Assembly: GCA_028386065.3 (NCBI GenBank)
Contig: JAKUCV010004275.1
Coordinates: 26,501 to 90,500 of the forward strand
Source: Turnera subulata
Taxonomy: Eukaryota; Streptophyta; Magnoliopsida; Malpighiales; Passifloraceae
Direction: 5' to 3'
Length of the DNA: 64,000 nucleotides
Below, piece after piece: positions 50,976 through 61,461 of the stretch (position 1 is its first letter; the number at the start of each line of letters is the position of its first letter). The position numbers and the translations under genes are program-made. A model generated the notes under the pieces. It saw only the letters and a program-made list of their open reading frames with translations, was not told the DNA's origin and searched no databases.

Positions 50976-50976
50976 N
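50976..50976. other. Single ambiguous base (N) at a structural junction
   Basis: It is the only non-ACGT base I noticed in the window. It sits exactly between the end of copy A and a transposon fragment whose left end is missing. Confidence 0.95.
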
Positions 50977-51173
50977 TGAATTAGATTACTAATATATGGG
51001 TTCATGGATATCCATTACCCAACCCATATAAACCCACTATTTTATGGGTTAAATGGATAAATTATCCAATTAGACCCATATAAAATTGTACTGACCCATT
51101 TATACCCATTACCCATTTATCCATGGGTTAAATGGGTAACCCATTGGGTACCCAACCCATTTTGCCACCTCTA
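50977..51173. mobile_element. Truncated copy of the 11192-11894 hAT-like family
   Basis: The right-hand part of the family is present, with acccatt repeats and a terminal ccattttgccacctcta matching the 11.2-kb element's end. The left end is missing at the N. It is followed by gtaccatt, which also stands at 49361-49368 at the start of copy A, as an 8-bp hAT target duplication would. Confidence 0.75.
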
Positions 51174-51394
51174 GTACCATTGTAAGCTGCTTTCTTTTTG
51201 GCTGGGTTTGATTCTCATCATTAAGAGAATCAGACATTTCTATAGTGCGATGTGTGGACACTCACTCACGCTTCCACATTAAATAATCTTAAACCCCTCC
51301 AAATGTTAAGTGTAAATAATGGGTAATCTTAGACCAAAATCTCAAACCTAAACAGCTATCTAAACAAAACATTTCATTAGATTTCATTCCACCT

Positions 51395-51402
51395 CTAACT
51401 AC
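51395..51402. repeat. Left 8-bp target site duplication (ctaactac)
   Basis: Identical to 53747-53754. Copy A carries ctaactac once at the corresponding point, which is the pre-insertion site. Confidence 0.9.
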
Positions 51403-53746
51403 TAGGGGTGTAAACGAGCCGAGTCGAGCCGAGTAGTGTCGTGCTCGACTCGAGCTCGTTAAGTAAATCCCAAGCTCGAGCTCGAGCTCGAGCTCGATCG
51501 AGCTTGAATATTTGAGCTCGAGCTCGAGCTCGTTAGATTTTCCATTGTTCGAACTCGGCTCGTTAAGGCTCGTTAAGCGGTGGTTGGCTTCGTTAGCCAC
51601 GTCTCAACTCGTTAGAGCTCGTTAAATCGAGCTCGATTAAGCTCGATTAAGCTCGATAATATTAAATAGCCATTCAGAAATTTTTAAACACTCCAATCCA
51701 AAGTCCAAACATAACTAAATTGTTAATACCGGTAAACACTTAGGAAAAGTACCAAAAAAATGTTTAAAAATTGGTAAACACTTCACGAAAGAACCTCCAA
51801 CAAGCTCCATGCAAAACACTCCATGAATGAACCTCCAACAAATTTTCTTCACCTTCAAATTTTTCAGCAGTAGGTCACAATATGGAAAACACTACCTTTG
51901 ATCCAGTAATGTAGCCACCGAATGATCCAAAAGATTTTGTGAAAGTTCCCATCATGATATCCACATCAGCTGTGTCCACCCCTAAGAGCTCACAAACACC
52001 TCTTCCGGTCTTACCCACAGCTCCAATGCTATGGGCCTCATCCAAATATGTATACACCTATTAACATAGTATTAAAACAATCAGAATCATTTGACTGAAG
52101 GAAAATATGATAGAAAGACAGTAGAAAGTGAGGCAAAATATTATCATGTGATTTTTAGCAGAACATCAAAAGCAACAGTAACATTCAGCAAGGAACATGC
52201 CCAAACATCTTTGACATCAGGAAGCAAAGATTGTGCATTCTTTTTATGCTTTCCACAAGTTGATTTTCTCTTGTACTAAGTCTTTGTATGAAACAAAAGA
52301 ATTGAAGCACTCACTGTTGTGTTGGAAAACACGAATAGTAGCTCCGGATCCGCGTGCACCATTTACAATAGAGTTATGGTTCAAGGAATCACTAATAATC
52401 AAGTTACCCTGCAAAATATGGAAATGGAAATCATCAAAAGCACTTCATAACAAACTAAACCTTTGTTTGACGAATCTTATCAATAAAACTCAACAAACAA
52501 CCACTATACACACCTTCCCCATCAAGACTGGAAGAATGGCAGAGTTTGTAGCATAACCCATGCCAAATACGATGGCAGCTGGTTTTCCAACAAATCTTGC
52601 CACTTGTTCCTCCAATTCATTATGCAGCGCCGTGGTATAACAGCAGCTTGCTGAACCTCGAGTTCTTCCAACAACTCTCCCTCAGGCCCCTGCTCTTTTG
52701 AGCAACAAAGCCCCAAAATCTACTGCCACAACAAGCTTAATTTGAGTTCTTTAAATTAGTAAATCAAGGAGGTTGAATTGAAAGAGAGAGGAGAAAGTTG
52801 TGAGTTGAGTTCATACCTTTTTGAGTTCTTGTTGTCGACTTCACTGGTGCAGAGAAGGGAGATTTGTGGAGGAGGAAAAATGGAAAAAAGAAACCAACAT
52901 AATTTTACAGGATACCTTTAATTCAACCAAATAACAATCCAAAGCCCCTTTTAGAAACCAACAAAGAAAACAAAACAACAACTCAAACCCAGATCTGTAA
53001 CCATGATGCCCGTCATCTAGATCTAGAAATCACAAAAAAAAAAAATTAAGAACAATTAATTGATGAAACGAAAGAGCAAGGAGGAAGTGGGAAAGTGAAG
53101 AAGAAAATAACAAGAGCAGACAAAGAGAAGAAGAGAAAGAGAAGAGGGTAAGATGACGAAGCAATTGAAGGGAGGAGCAGAATAGCAGTGAGAGAACTAA
53201 TGAAAAAGGAAAGAGCTTGGGCTGATAGAGTTCGCCACTGGTCGATTGGTGATGGTTGGCAGAGATTCAAGCCACCGATGGTGGTGCTTTGTGTGGGGTG
53301 GGGGTTTGGCGGCTAGGTGTGGGGGGAGAGGCGAGAGATGGTGATTTGGGTGGGATGAAAAAATAAATTAGGGTTATAATTATTTAGTGTTTTATTGACG
53401 TTTAGTAACCTTTTTATTAGATTTAATAACTTAAAGCTGATTATATTTTAGTTTCAACATCCACTTATTTTTTTTGGATTTTTTGGGTTTAACGACGCAT
53501 GGGCTATGGCCCAATTTTTTTCCAAACAACTTAAATCATTATTTACAAAGCCCAACCACCTTAACCCTATAATTGCGCAAAGCTCGATAAGGCTCGCGAG
53601 CTTGGTGAGCCGAGTATTGGTGAGCTCGAGCTCGACTCGATAGCCCTTCAAGCTCGACTCGAGCTCGGCTCGAGCTCGATAAGCACGAGTCGAGTTCGAG
53701 TATTCAGCGAGTCGATCCCGAGTAGCTCTACTCGTTTACACCCCTA
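51403..53746. mobile_element. Pack-hAT: non-autonomous hAT element carrying LCB2 gene fragments
   Basis: The 2344-bp element starts taggggtgtaaacgag and ends with its reverse complement, ctcgtttacaccccta. It is flanked by perfect 8-bp duplications, as expected for hAT. Both subterminal regions (about 51410-51660 and 53580-53735) are dense in gagctcg/cgagctc repeats, probable transposase-binding sites. No transposase is encoded. The interior holds host gene sequence, with serine palmitoyltransferase exons and introns at 51896-52640; the rest (52640-53580) is unassigned. It lies about 500 bases before the copy B trihelix start codon. Confidence 0.9.
51896..52640 (-). pseudogene. Captured fragment of serine palmitoyltransferase subunit 2 (LCB2)
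   Basis: LCB2 is the PLP-dependent catalytic subunit for the first step of sphingolipid synthesis. Three exon matches lie in order on the minus strand. The first ends at 52514 (L-H-N-E-L-E-E, V-F-G-M-G-Y-A-T-N-S-A). The second is 52408-52315 ([17 protein letters not shown]). The third is 52057-51896 ([19 protein letters not shown], including the PLP lysine). GT donors and AG acceptors are kept, so capture was from genomic DNA, not cDNA. The exon expected between the second and third (around the E-G-I-Y-S-M-E-G motif) is missing. The 5' edge of the first piece is degenerate. It cannot encode an enzyme. Confidence 0.9.
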
Positions 53747-53754
53747 CTAACTAC
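53747..53754. repeat. Right 8-bp target site duplication (ctaactac)
   Basis: Pairs with 51395-51402 around the hAT element. Confidence 0.9.
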
Positions 53755-53914
53755 CCCTGCAATTGGGAAAAAAATCAACCTTGGATCATTTGGAAGTCCA
53801 CACACCAGATCTATTATTAATACCTCCTCTCCATTGGAATGGTCCAAGCCCATAGAGCCCATACAGGCCCAGTCTGAGGCCCAGATCACTCCAACTGCGA
53901 AGTATTCTCTTGTT

Positions 53915-53922
53915 CACGTGTC
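53915..53922 (+). promoter_or_regulatory. ABRE/G-box-like CACGTGTC in the trihelix promoter
   Basis: Lies 330 bases before the ATG, between the hAT insertion and the gene, and is conserved in copy A at 49763. It suggests, but does not show, abscisic-acid or light response. Confidence 0.4.
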
Positions 53923-54244
53923 GTGCGTGATCGACAGAGACAGCACCAAGCAAGGATACAATACAAGTGCCTCGGCCTCACAACCTCCCCCCAAATTTCT
54001 CACCTCCACCGTGGTCAGCGCACGGTGGCTACCGGAAACTGTAATAACGTCCAAGAGCGCCAACTCATTCAAATCCGGTACTTTCTCTTCCAAATAGTTG
54101 ATGTTTAACTGCCAACAATCATTTTTTTCTATGCTCGAGTTTAGTAATAATCATCTCTCTTTTCTTTAAATGCATTTATAAAATAATCTAAATTAAGCAA
54201 GTTTTACCGTTTCTCTCAGCCGTAAGCAGCTATATTCAACAATA

Positions 54245-56131
54245 ATGGAAGTGCCCAAAACGCCACAAATCAAAGCGTACAAGCGTAAACGGCAGCAGCA
54301 GCAGCAGCAGCAAGAGAACACCAAATCGGGTGGTGGTGGTGGTGGTGCTTCGGGCGCTCCCCGGACCCGTTCACAGGTGGCTCCGGACTGGACCACCAAG
54401 GAATCACTCATTCTGGTTAACGAGATCGTCGCCATTGAACGGGACTGTTCAAATTCCCTGGCTTCCTATCAGAAATGGAAGATCGTGGTGGAGAATTGTA
54501 TGGGGATGGACGTGGGGCGCCCTTTGAATCAGTGCCGGAGCAAGTGGAACTCGTTACTGGCGGAGTACAACGCGGTCAAGCAATGGCATTGCAAGCCCGG
54601 GGCAGATTCGTATTGGTCCTTGCCCAGTGGAAGGAGAGCGGAGCTTGGGTTACCTGAGGATTTGGATGAAGAATTGTTCAAAAATATTGATAATTACGTC
54701 AAGGCTAAAAAGGATCAGCTTGATACGGATCCTGATACTGATCGTGAAGCGGATAATGACCTGCTTGACGCAATTGCTAAACTGGGTATGTTTTGTCCTC
54801 AATTAATTAAAAGTACTAGTAGCTAATTATTTGTTCTTTTGCTTTAGAGCTCAAGTTGTTAGCAGATGTTGATTCATATATTCCTGGAAGGAACAGAGCC
54901 TGTTTTTTTTGGTAGAGAAAACATAATCTCAATTATGCATCCATTGTTTTTCAAGACACTCCATAGGTTAGAAGAGAAGGATGACTTTTAAATGGTGATT
55001 CCCCGACCTCCTGCCTCTCAAATGCTGCTAATTTTCAGATGAGGCTGCAACGTTTCTTACCAGCAAAGCCTTTGTTTTTCCATTTTTAATTGGAAAGTTT
55101 TTACTTTTTCTTCAATCCATTGCCATAATCATTGCGTTTCCAGCCATCAATGGCTTGAGCTATAAGACCTAACTAGGCATGTACTAATAGATTCCATATT
55201 CATTTTAGGGAACTATGCACATTTTTCTCATCTTTACATTTGAGACTTTGCCTCATAATTTTTTCGTGCGGCTGGAATGAGGTGGGTAGCATTTATTTGT
55301 TTCCATCTCAGAGGTCAACTACAGAAACTGCTTCCGTAAAGGTCCCAGACACGGTGTGATTTCCTAATTTGAGTGGTTGCAGTGAAAGTTATGAAGCAAA
55401 CATAAACGTATTAGTTGTTTGAATTGTACATTTAGAGGGTTTTTAAAGAATCATAATTGATGCTATATTGATGATCGTCCTGAACCGAAAAGTTTGTTAA
55501 TGAACTAATTAAGTAGTATGATGTTAATTCTTATAATCTCTTACTTCGTATGTTTTTGTATCTGTAAGGGAACAAGAAACAAAAACGGTCAAAAGCTCGT
55601 GCTGGAGAGAAACTTCAAAAATGCAGTGCGATAGCAAATCCTCAGGTGACCCATGCTAAGGAGGAACCTCCAAGGGATCATATGGAAGATAAGCCTCTAT
55701 TATCTTGCGAAAATAAAATTCCTGTTATCCTGATAGACGAGGAGCCTGGGAAAACTAGTGTTGAAGAAAAGCCTCAAATGCCCGTTGCAAGTGATGTACC
55801 TCAAGCAAATCCTCATAAAATCCATGTAGAAGAGAAACCTGAGAAGTCAGATGTGCAAGGAAAATCTAAAAGTAACAGTCCACAGAAAAAGAAAGTATCT
55901 GTTGCAGCACAGAACAAGCAAATGATACTGGACAAACTATCTAAGAGTGCAGAAATGATTCATTTGATTGTTCAAGGTAAGCTTCCAGAGACGGCAGGCT
56001 TAGAGACTGGAGAGTGGAGAAATGCCGAGGACTTGCAAGATTATTTAGTTCAACGTCAAGGGGACAAACTTATTGCACACCTTGCAGAGATTGTAAACAT
56101 CTGCAAAGAGTATATGTGTCCACAAGTGTGA
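54245..56131 (+). CDS. Trihelix (Myb/SANT-like) DNA-binding protein, 2 exons
   Basis: A predicted nuclear DNA-binding regulator. Exons 54245-54785 and 55569-56131 join in frame across a 783-base intron to 367 residues. The N-terminus has a basic K-R-K-R, a Gln run and a Gly run. The trihelix domain follows at about residues 45-115 (D-W-T-T-K-E-S-L-I-L-V-N-E-I, Q-K-W-K-I-V, N-Q-C-R-S-K-W-N-S-L-L-A-E-Y), then S-Y-W-S-L and an acidic stretch. Exon 2 has K/E/P-rich linkers and a C-terminal helical block (Q-R-Q-G-D-K-L-I-A-H-L-A-E-I). From memory it is close to Arabidopsis At2g35640 and At1g31310. The coding end and stop lie in a tandem repeat. The promoter contains the Pack-hAT insertion. Confidence 0.85.
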
Positions 56132-56218
56132 CTGGTTTAGTTTAGGTGCTTACTGATGTGGGTTAAGAGTATATGTGTCCACAAGTATGAGTGGTTTAGG
56201 TGCTTACTGATGTGGGTT
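56106..56218 (+). repeat. Tandem duplication across the trihelix stop codon
   Basis: Unit 1 is 56106-56164 (59 bases) and unit 2 is 56165-56218, differing by a few substitutions and a 5-base gap. The unit contains the last codons, the stop and the start of the 3' UTR. Confidence 0.8.
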
Positions 56219-56466
56219 AGGGTGTATGACTTGTTTATGCGGCTTCTATCAAATAAGTGTTGATTTAGTTTAAGTTTGCGAACCTCTGAGCAGTGTAACT
56301 GTTGAGTTTGAATCATGTTATGTAGAAATGACTAACGTTCAATCGCATATTAACCTCAGTTGCCGTGGGTTATGCAACCCCTTGGGATTGCGAATTCCAA
56401 GTGATACCTTAGGTAGCGGGTTGGGTCTTGAGTGAAAGGAAGAAAAATAGTTTGCAAAATTCAAGA
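56219..56466. other. 3' UTR of trihelix gene and tRNA downstream flank
   Basis: A T-run on the minus strand (complement of gaaaaatag near 56450), just after the tRNA gene, is a plausible polymerase III terminator. Confidence 0.4.
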
Positions 56467-56539
56467 CGACTCCACTGGGGATCGAACCCAGAATCTCTGG
56501 TTCCGTAGACCAGCGCCTTATCCATTGGGCCATGGAGTC
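56467..56539 (-). tRNA. tRNA-Arg (anticodon ACG)
   Basis: On the minus strand a complete 73-base cloverleaf is visible: acceptor stem GACTCCA paired with TGGAGTC, D arm with the A box (TGGCCCAATGG), anticodon stem CTGGT/ACCAG with loop CTACGGA giving ACG, and T arm with the B box GGTTCGATCC. There is no intron and CCA is not encoded, as usual in plants. All stems pair, so it looks functional. Confidence 0.95.
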
Positions 56540-57491
56540 CTTGTTGTGTATTGCTAGTCCTTTTTTGTACAACAATGCATTAATAAAGAAGGAAAAAGAG
56601 GAGTAATTTTAGCCACTGGAAAAACAAAATTTGTATAGGCTTTATTGATTTATTATTGTATTCTTTATTTTTGGTAACAGGGTATTCTTGATGAATGATA
56701 TTGAGACTACAACATTGGACAATTAAGGCTGTTACTTAAGAAGCTGGAAGATAAGCACATCTAGAACTTCGAAGTCATAGCCCATGATGTTATCATTGTA
56801 CAATTATGGACGGCTATAACATTATTAACAACTAACAAGGTGCTTCTATATCATCATATCAGGGGCTTGAGAAAGATCGATACTAATTTTCCTCATTGGT
56901 GAATCAAGATCCTCATATGCAGCATCCGATCCTTCTACTCATTCTGTCACCATGTCATCCTCGGGTTATAACTGGTGCTGAAATCCTAGAAATATTCATC
57001 AAGTCCTTGTCCCATGGCTACTCAGCTCCATGGAATGAGCAATTCACACCATACTCTGCCTTCCAAATTGGATAGGCGTGCAACAATGATGTGGCATTTT
57101 GGACAGGAGGTGACAAAGACAAACAAGGTAGGTAATCCGATAGATGGGACGATCCTAAACTTCAGTGTTCAAGTTAGGACTAATTTATAAAGGCTCTAAT
57201 GTTGCTTTCGTCAGTCAAATTGGATTTTTTTTTTGTCATTATGGATTGCAGCATTCCACTCATGAAAACAATTTTAAAACACTATGTAACAATCAACAAT
57301 GGACACGAGCTACAAGATAGCATATCATATTTTACTATCTGCAAACTGAAGAGGACTTTATTTCTTAGCAGATATAGTTGATGGTTACCATTCTGTAAAG
57401 CTTTACATTTGCAAGTCTATGAATCCATTCCGCTGCCATTCTATTCTGGCGAATTATATAAGCCGCTGGAGGGGACAAATTTAAGATTTGC
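56540..57491. other. Spacer, tRNA to DUF3537 gene
   Basis: AT-rich and without recognised coding sequence. The last part is the 3' flank of the minus-strand DUF3537 gene. Confidence 0.45.
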
Positions 57492-59040
57492 TCATGACAA
57501 AACTACTACTTTACTAAGAACCCAAAGCACTAAGGAGAACTCAAATGCGAAGAGAGTATGAAGCAGCCCACGATCAAGTGCAAATCCGAACAGTGTGATT
57601 CCTCCATTGTTGTGTTGCAAATATGCCACTGCATTTAAATGTCAGATATATCTAGTTAGACTTGGAGTTATATATTCTGAGGAAACACGTAGCGACTGAC
57701 CAAGATATATAGAAACATAGGAAGACTTACGTAGAGCTTGTCTTGTTTGAAAGGAAGTAGGATCCTGTGAGGGATTTGAGACAAAAATGTCCAATGAATT
57801 AGAGTCACCCCTACCAGGTTCACATGCTAGAGTCTCATCAGCCTGACATTTTCCCTGGTCAGATCTAGCAGTTGCAGATGTAGCAATCATATGCCATCTT
57901 GTTGCTATTGCGACTATGCCTTGAGCTCTATGTGTAATTCTTGCAGCTCCCAGTATGCACAAGAAGAAACCACTGAGTTGCACGACCGAACAAATCTGCA
58001 TTCTCCAAAAGCATAAAAAAAGCCAATTAATCCTGTAGACTAGTTACTTCCATTAAAATGAGAAAGCATGAAATGCAATGATCATTTTAACTTACCAATA
58101 GGTCCCCAGAGTTGAAAAAGCTCTTGTTTGTCTCGTATGCCAAAATTAGCAACAATGCTCCCATTTGACTCACTGTAATGGTAACCAAACTGGCAACGAT
58201 AAAGAACCTGTATCTGTGGCTGGTAACAGACAATTGCTTCTTAATCCTGACATGCTCCCTGAAAATGACTCCAGCATCCGATTCACACCCTTCGAACAAC
58301 TTATGCAGTCCTTCAAACCTCAGAATCTGGAGCTCACAGGTCAGCCGAAACAGAACACAAACCAGCAGAAAAATGCCAGTCCTGTAAACCCACGATGCCA
58401 GAACCAAGGCAAACATAATAGAATGCAGAGGAATACCAGGACTAATACCAGGGAACGATACACTAACAGTTGAGAAGAATATGATCTTGTGCGCTATCTC
58501 GACGAAGAAAGATGGCAAAAGAATGCAAGCTAGGTACCGAAAACCTCTGTCAAGGTCACGCGAGTATCCTCTCCTAACAAACACTGAATCATCCTGCAGG
58601 CCATCCAAGAACAGGAGCTGGCGCAACCCATATTTTCTAAAGAAGCGGAGAAGGGTAACGAAAGCTATTAAAGCCAGGCCCGACTCAGGAATCTGCACCA
58701 GCTTATTGAAAGAGACAGGGTCATCGTCTGGCGCTGAGGATGGGACGGTAATGAAGAGGGAGCTCAGGATGGGGACGAAAAAGGTGAGGAATAGAAATGT
58801 TAAATATGATAGGAATTTCCCCATGCAAGAGGAATGGTCAAGTGCACACCATTTTAGGCTTATTCTAAAGTTTTGTAGCTCGTCGTGTTGCAAGGACTTG
58901 GACCTGGCGTAGGATGGTTGAAGTAGGAGAGGTACACTAACATTGTTAGCCTGGTCTGCTGATGATACATTGTTTTGATGATGATCAGTGAAGCTGATAT
59001 CAATACTGTGGTTGTCGCTAGTAGTAGTGGAGAGGTCCAT
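57492..59040 (-). CDS. DUF3537 membrane protein (plant gustatory-receptor-like), 3 exons
   Basis: A multi-pass membrane protein of the plant family distantly related to animal gustatory/odorant receptors; its molecular role in plants is unclear to me. Exons 59040-58096, 57995-57731 and 57628-57492 join in frame to 448 residues. About seven hydrophobic segments are visible, including Y-L-T-F-L-F-L-T-F-F-V, L-A-L-I-A-F-V-T-L-L, I-M-F-A-L-V-L-A-S-W-V, F-F-I-V-A-S-L-V-T-I-T-V and the C-terminal L-V-L-W-V-L-S-K-V-V-V-L-S. Conserved family blocks are present (W-C-A-L-D-H-S, F-L-D-G-L, Q-H-N-N-G-G-I-T, L-D-R-G-L-L-H-T). The start M-D-L-S-T-T is preferred over upstream in-frame ATGs, because a TATA box overlaps those. 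Confidence 0.88.
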
Positions 59041-59082
59041 GGTTGAAGTTAATTGTGGGCAGGAGATCTTGTGTCCGTTTCT

Positions 59083-59094
59083 TTTATATATATA
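59083..59094 (-). promoter_or_regulatory. TATA box of the DUF3537 gene
   Basis: TATATATATAAA on the minus strand, 43-54 bases before the chosen ATG at 59040. Confidence 0.55.
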
Positions 59095-61461
59095 GCCAGT
59101 CATGCACAGAGGCAAGATGTCTGTGACACTGAAACTTTTTCAGGCTGTGCAGAAAGCAACATTTTTTTAACATCACCCGGGGAAAAATCTGCTTTCTAGG
59201 CCATTGGACAATAGTTTGCCTACTGTATAATTTTATATGATGTATGCTTGATTGCTTAAAACTTAGTATTAGTGTCACTTGGGAATTGGTTAACAACCCG
59301 CTGAATACTAACATTAGTTGATTACTGATTATATAATTCGTATATTTACAATCACGTTGTCATTTGTGATAAATTATAATATAACTTTGTCCTTTTTAGC
59401 AAAGAATAAGCAAGATTGGAAGTAGCTAGACGCACTTTCCGACTTTAAAGAAATAGTATCCTGCATCTTTCAAGGAAGCCAAGGCATATGTTTATAGCTT
59501 ATTACTTATACCATAAAGTTGCAAAAGCATAAAAACTTTGCTTCCAAATGAGTGCTTCTCTAATTCAGATTTCAATCAAGATGATCAAGAAAAGAATAAA
59601 GGGTTGATCCACATTCCACATATTAAACAATAATCTTTAATTAAAAAAAGAGATTATTTTTTCAAATATTTAAAACAGAGGAGGTCTTTTGGAGGAGATT
59701 ACAAGAAATGTCAATAAGATGGTACATGCACAGTGAGTCTGTGACACTTGTGACTTGGTTTTGACACGGACACGTGGTGTAAATGTGTAATAGACAGTTA
59801 GGAGATGGAGGCCCAGATCACGGGTCCACTTTCGAAGGAAGTTGACACCTTCCCAAGTGGGCTGGATCCCAGCCACAAACTCGATTGTGTAGGTAGTATA
59901 CGTGTCTATTACCCTATTTTTTTCAAGTTTTTGTATCGAAGCTAATCAGGAGGATGCTTTCAACTTTCAAGTAACCACACGGATACAATTTTGTGAGGCC
60001 CATAACCCTCTCTTTTTGATTATTTCCAGTTTAATTTTGTTTTTCTAGTGTATAGGAATTTAGAAATTTCTCACAATCTCCACCTCTAAATCCCACTCGT
60101 TGAGATGCCTCGAATTAATTTTGTTAATAAATTCTTTCTATTTATTAATGCTATAAATTTTACATAAATTAAAAAGGAAAAAACAGATTTAGTGCCACCA
60201 CTTGCTGTTAAAGATTAAACTCCAGTATGCCCCCGGCAGAGACTCGTCCTGTTTCTTTCATTTCTTTTATTTTTTTGGTCTACATAGGAGGATTCTGATT
60301 CCCGTGGAAGGGAGCAAGAACTCCACTTGGGTGAGTTTGCTTTTTCTTGTATTACTTAATGAGCAAAATTGGATGATTGCTATCCCTAATATGGGATTGT
60401 GGAAGATAAAAAATTGTTTTGTTGCGTGAGACACTTATTTTTTTTTTTTGAACGGTAGTGAGACACTTATTTAAGGATGGGCTATATATTGCAGTCAAAC
60501 TAATAAAGAGTACCGAGGAGAATGTACAGAAATAAAATAAGGAAGGAAGCAAAACTCGTTGCTTCTTTTTTGGGACTCTAAAGTAGATTATAAATTTGTT
60601 TCAAATTTTGACGTTTTCTCGTTCCAAAATTTGTTGGAGGAAAACTAGGAGGTCCAAAAGGGCCCTCGCTTGCTGCCTTCAACTACTACTAGTATTTAGG
60701 ATTTAAACAAAAATTATTTTGCTCGAGCTTGTATCAAGTTCATTAATAACATTATCTTCAATGGTATCAGCGAAGTCGGAGAGAAGTGAGGAGGGACAAT
60801 AGGCCGCTGATAAAAGAAAAAGGAAATGGTCTCATAGGCTCTCTCTGGAAATGTTAGCTTATGTTTTTTTTTTCCCCCTCTATAATCTTCCTCTAGATCG
60901 CCATTAAGGGAGTTAAATATGATTGTAAAACATATGGAAGACTTCTCCCCCTTGAACATGGTTTGTCTACTCTAAATATACATGTATCGTGTGGTAAAGC
61001 AAAAAAAAAAAAAAACATTCTGCCGTCGCCATGATAAGGAAGGAACTATGAAAGCATAGAGAAACACAACATTCATCGTAGTCATTTTCATAGCCTGATG
61101 AGTTTTTGTGATTATTTTTTATAGGACCGAATAGAGACGGCTATTACATTATAAACGAGGAAAGGTAATTACACCAACGTAACATAGCAGGACAGACCAA
61201 GCAAGAAAATGCCACCATAATATATGTAAGAAAACTTCGAATATCCCGGCCGGCCTCCACTACAGCTCATCATCCTCAATCAAACTTTGGCATTTCCAAA
61301 AACAAACCCAACAAATAAATTTGTCCATTTGGTACCCTCTAGGTCATTTCCTAGTGCAATTCACCTCCTCCTCCATCCCACAACAAAATTTTCTCTAATT
61401 TCCTCTCCCTATCTTTCCATTCAAGTTTCATGCTTCAACCCAACCCCAAAAATTGTCCATA
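59095..61461. other. Shared divergent promoter region, DUF3537 gene and receptor kinase
   Basis: About 2.4 kb, AT-rich, with poly-A/T tracts near 60440 and 60998. No ORF that resembles a protein. Confidence 0.5.

Larger units (their letters stand above)
51174..55129. repeat. Duplicated segment, copy B (with nested hAT insertion)
   Basis: It corresponds to 49361-50975 and is interrupted by the hAT element at 51403-53746. Beyond 55129 the sequence continues uninterrupted into intron 1 and exon 2 of the trihelix gene, so copy B is the complete one. Confidence 0.9.

Noticed and set aside
51420..51660. Dense gagctcg repeats looking like a satellite or palindrome cluster
   Set aside because: They occur at both ends of the hAT element in opposite orientation, so they are its subterminal repeats.
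53046..53270. 74-codon hydrophobic frame inside the Pack-hAT
   Set aside because: Pyrimidine-rich, leader-like sequence; does not match the LCB2 N-terminus or a hAT transposase, so left unassigned.
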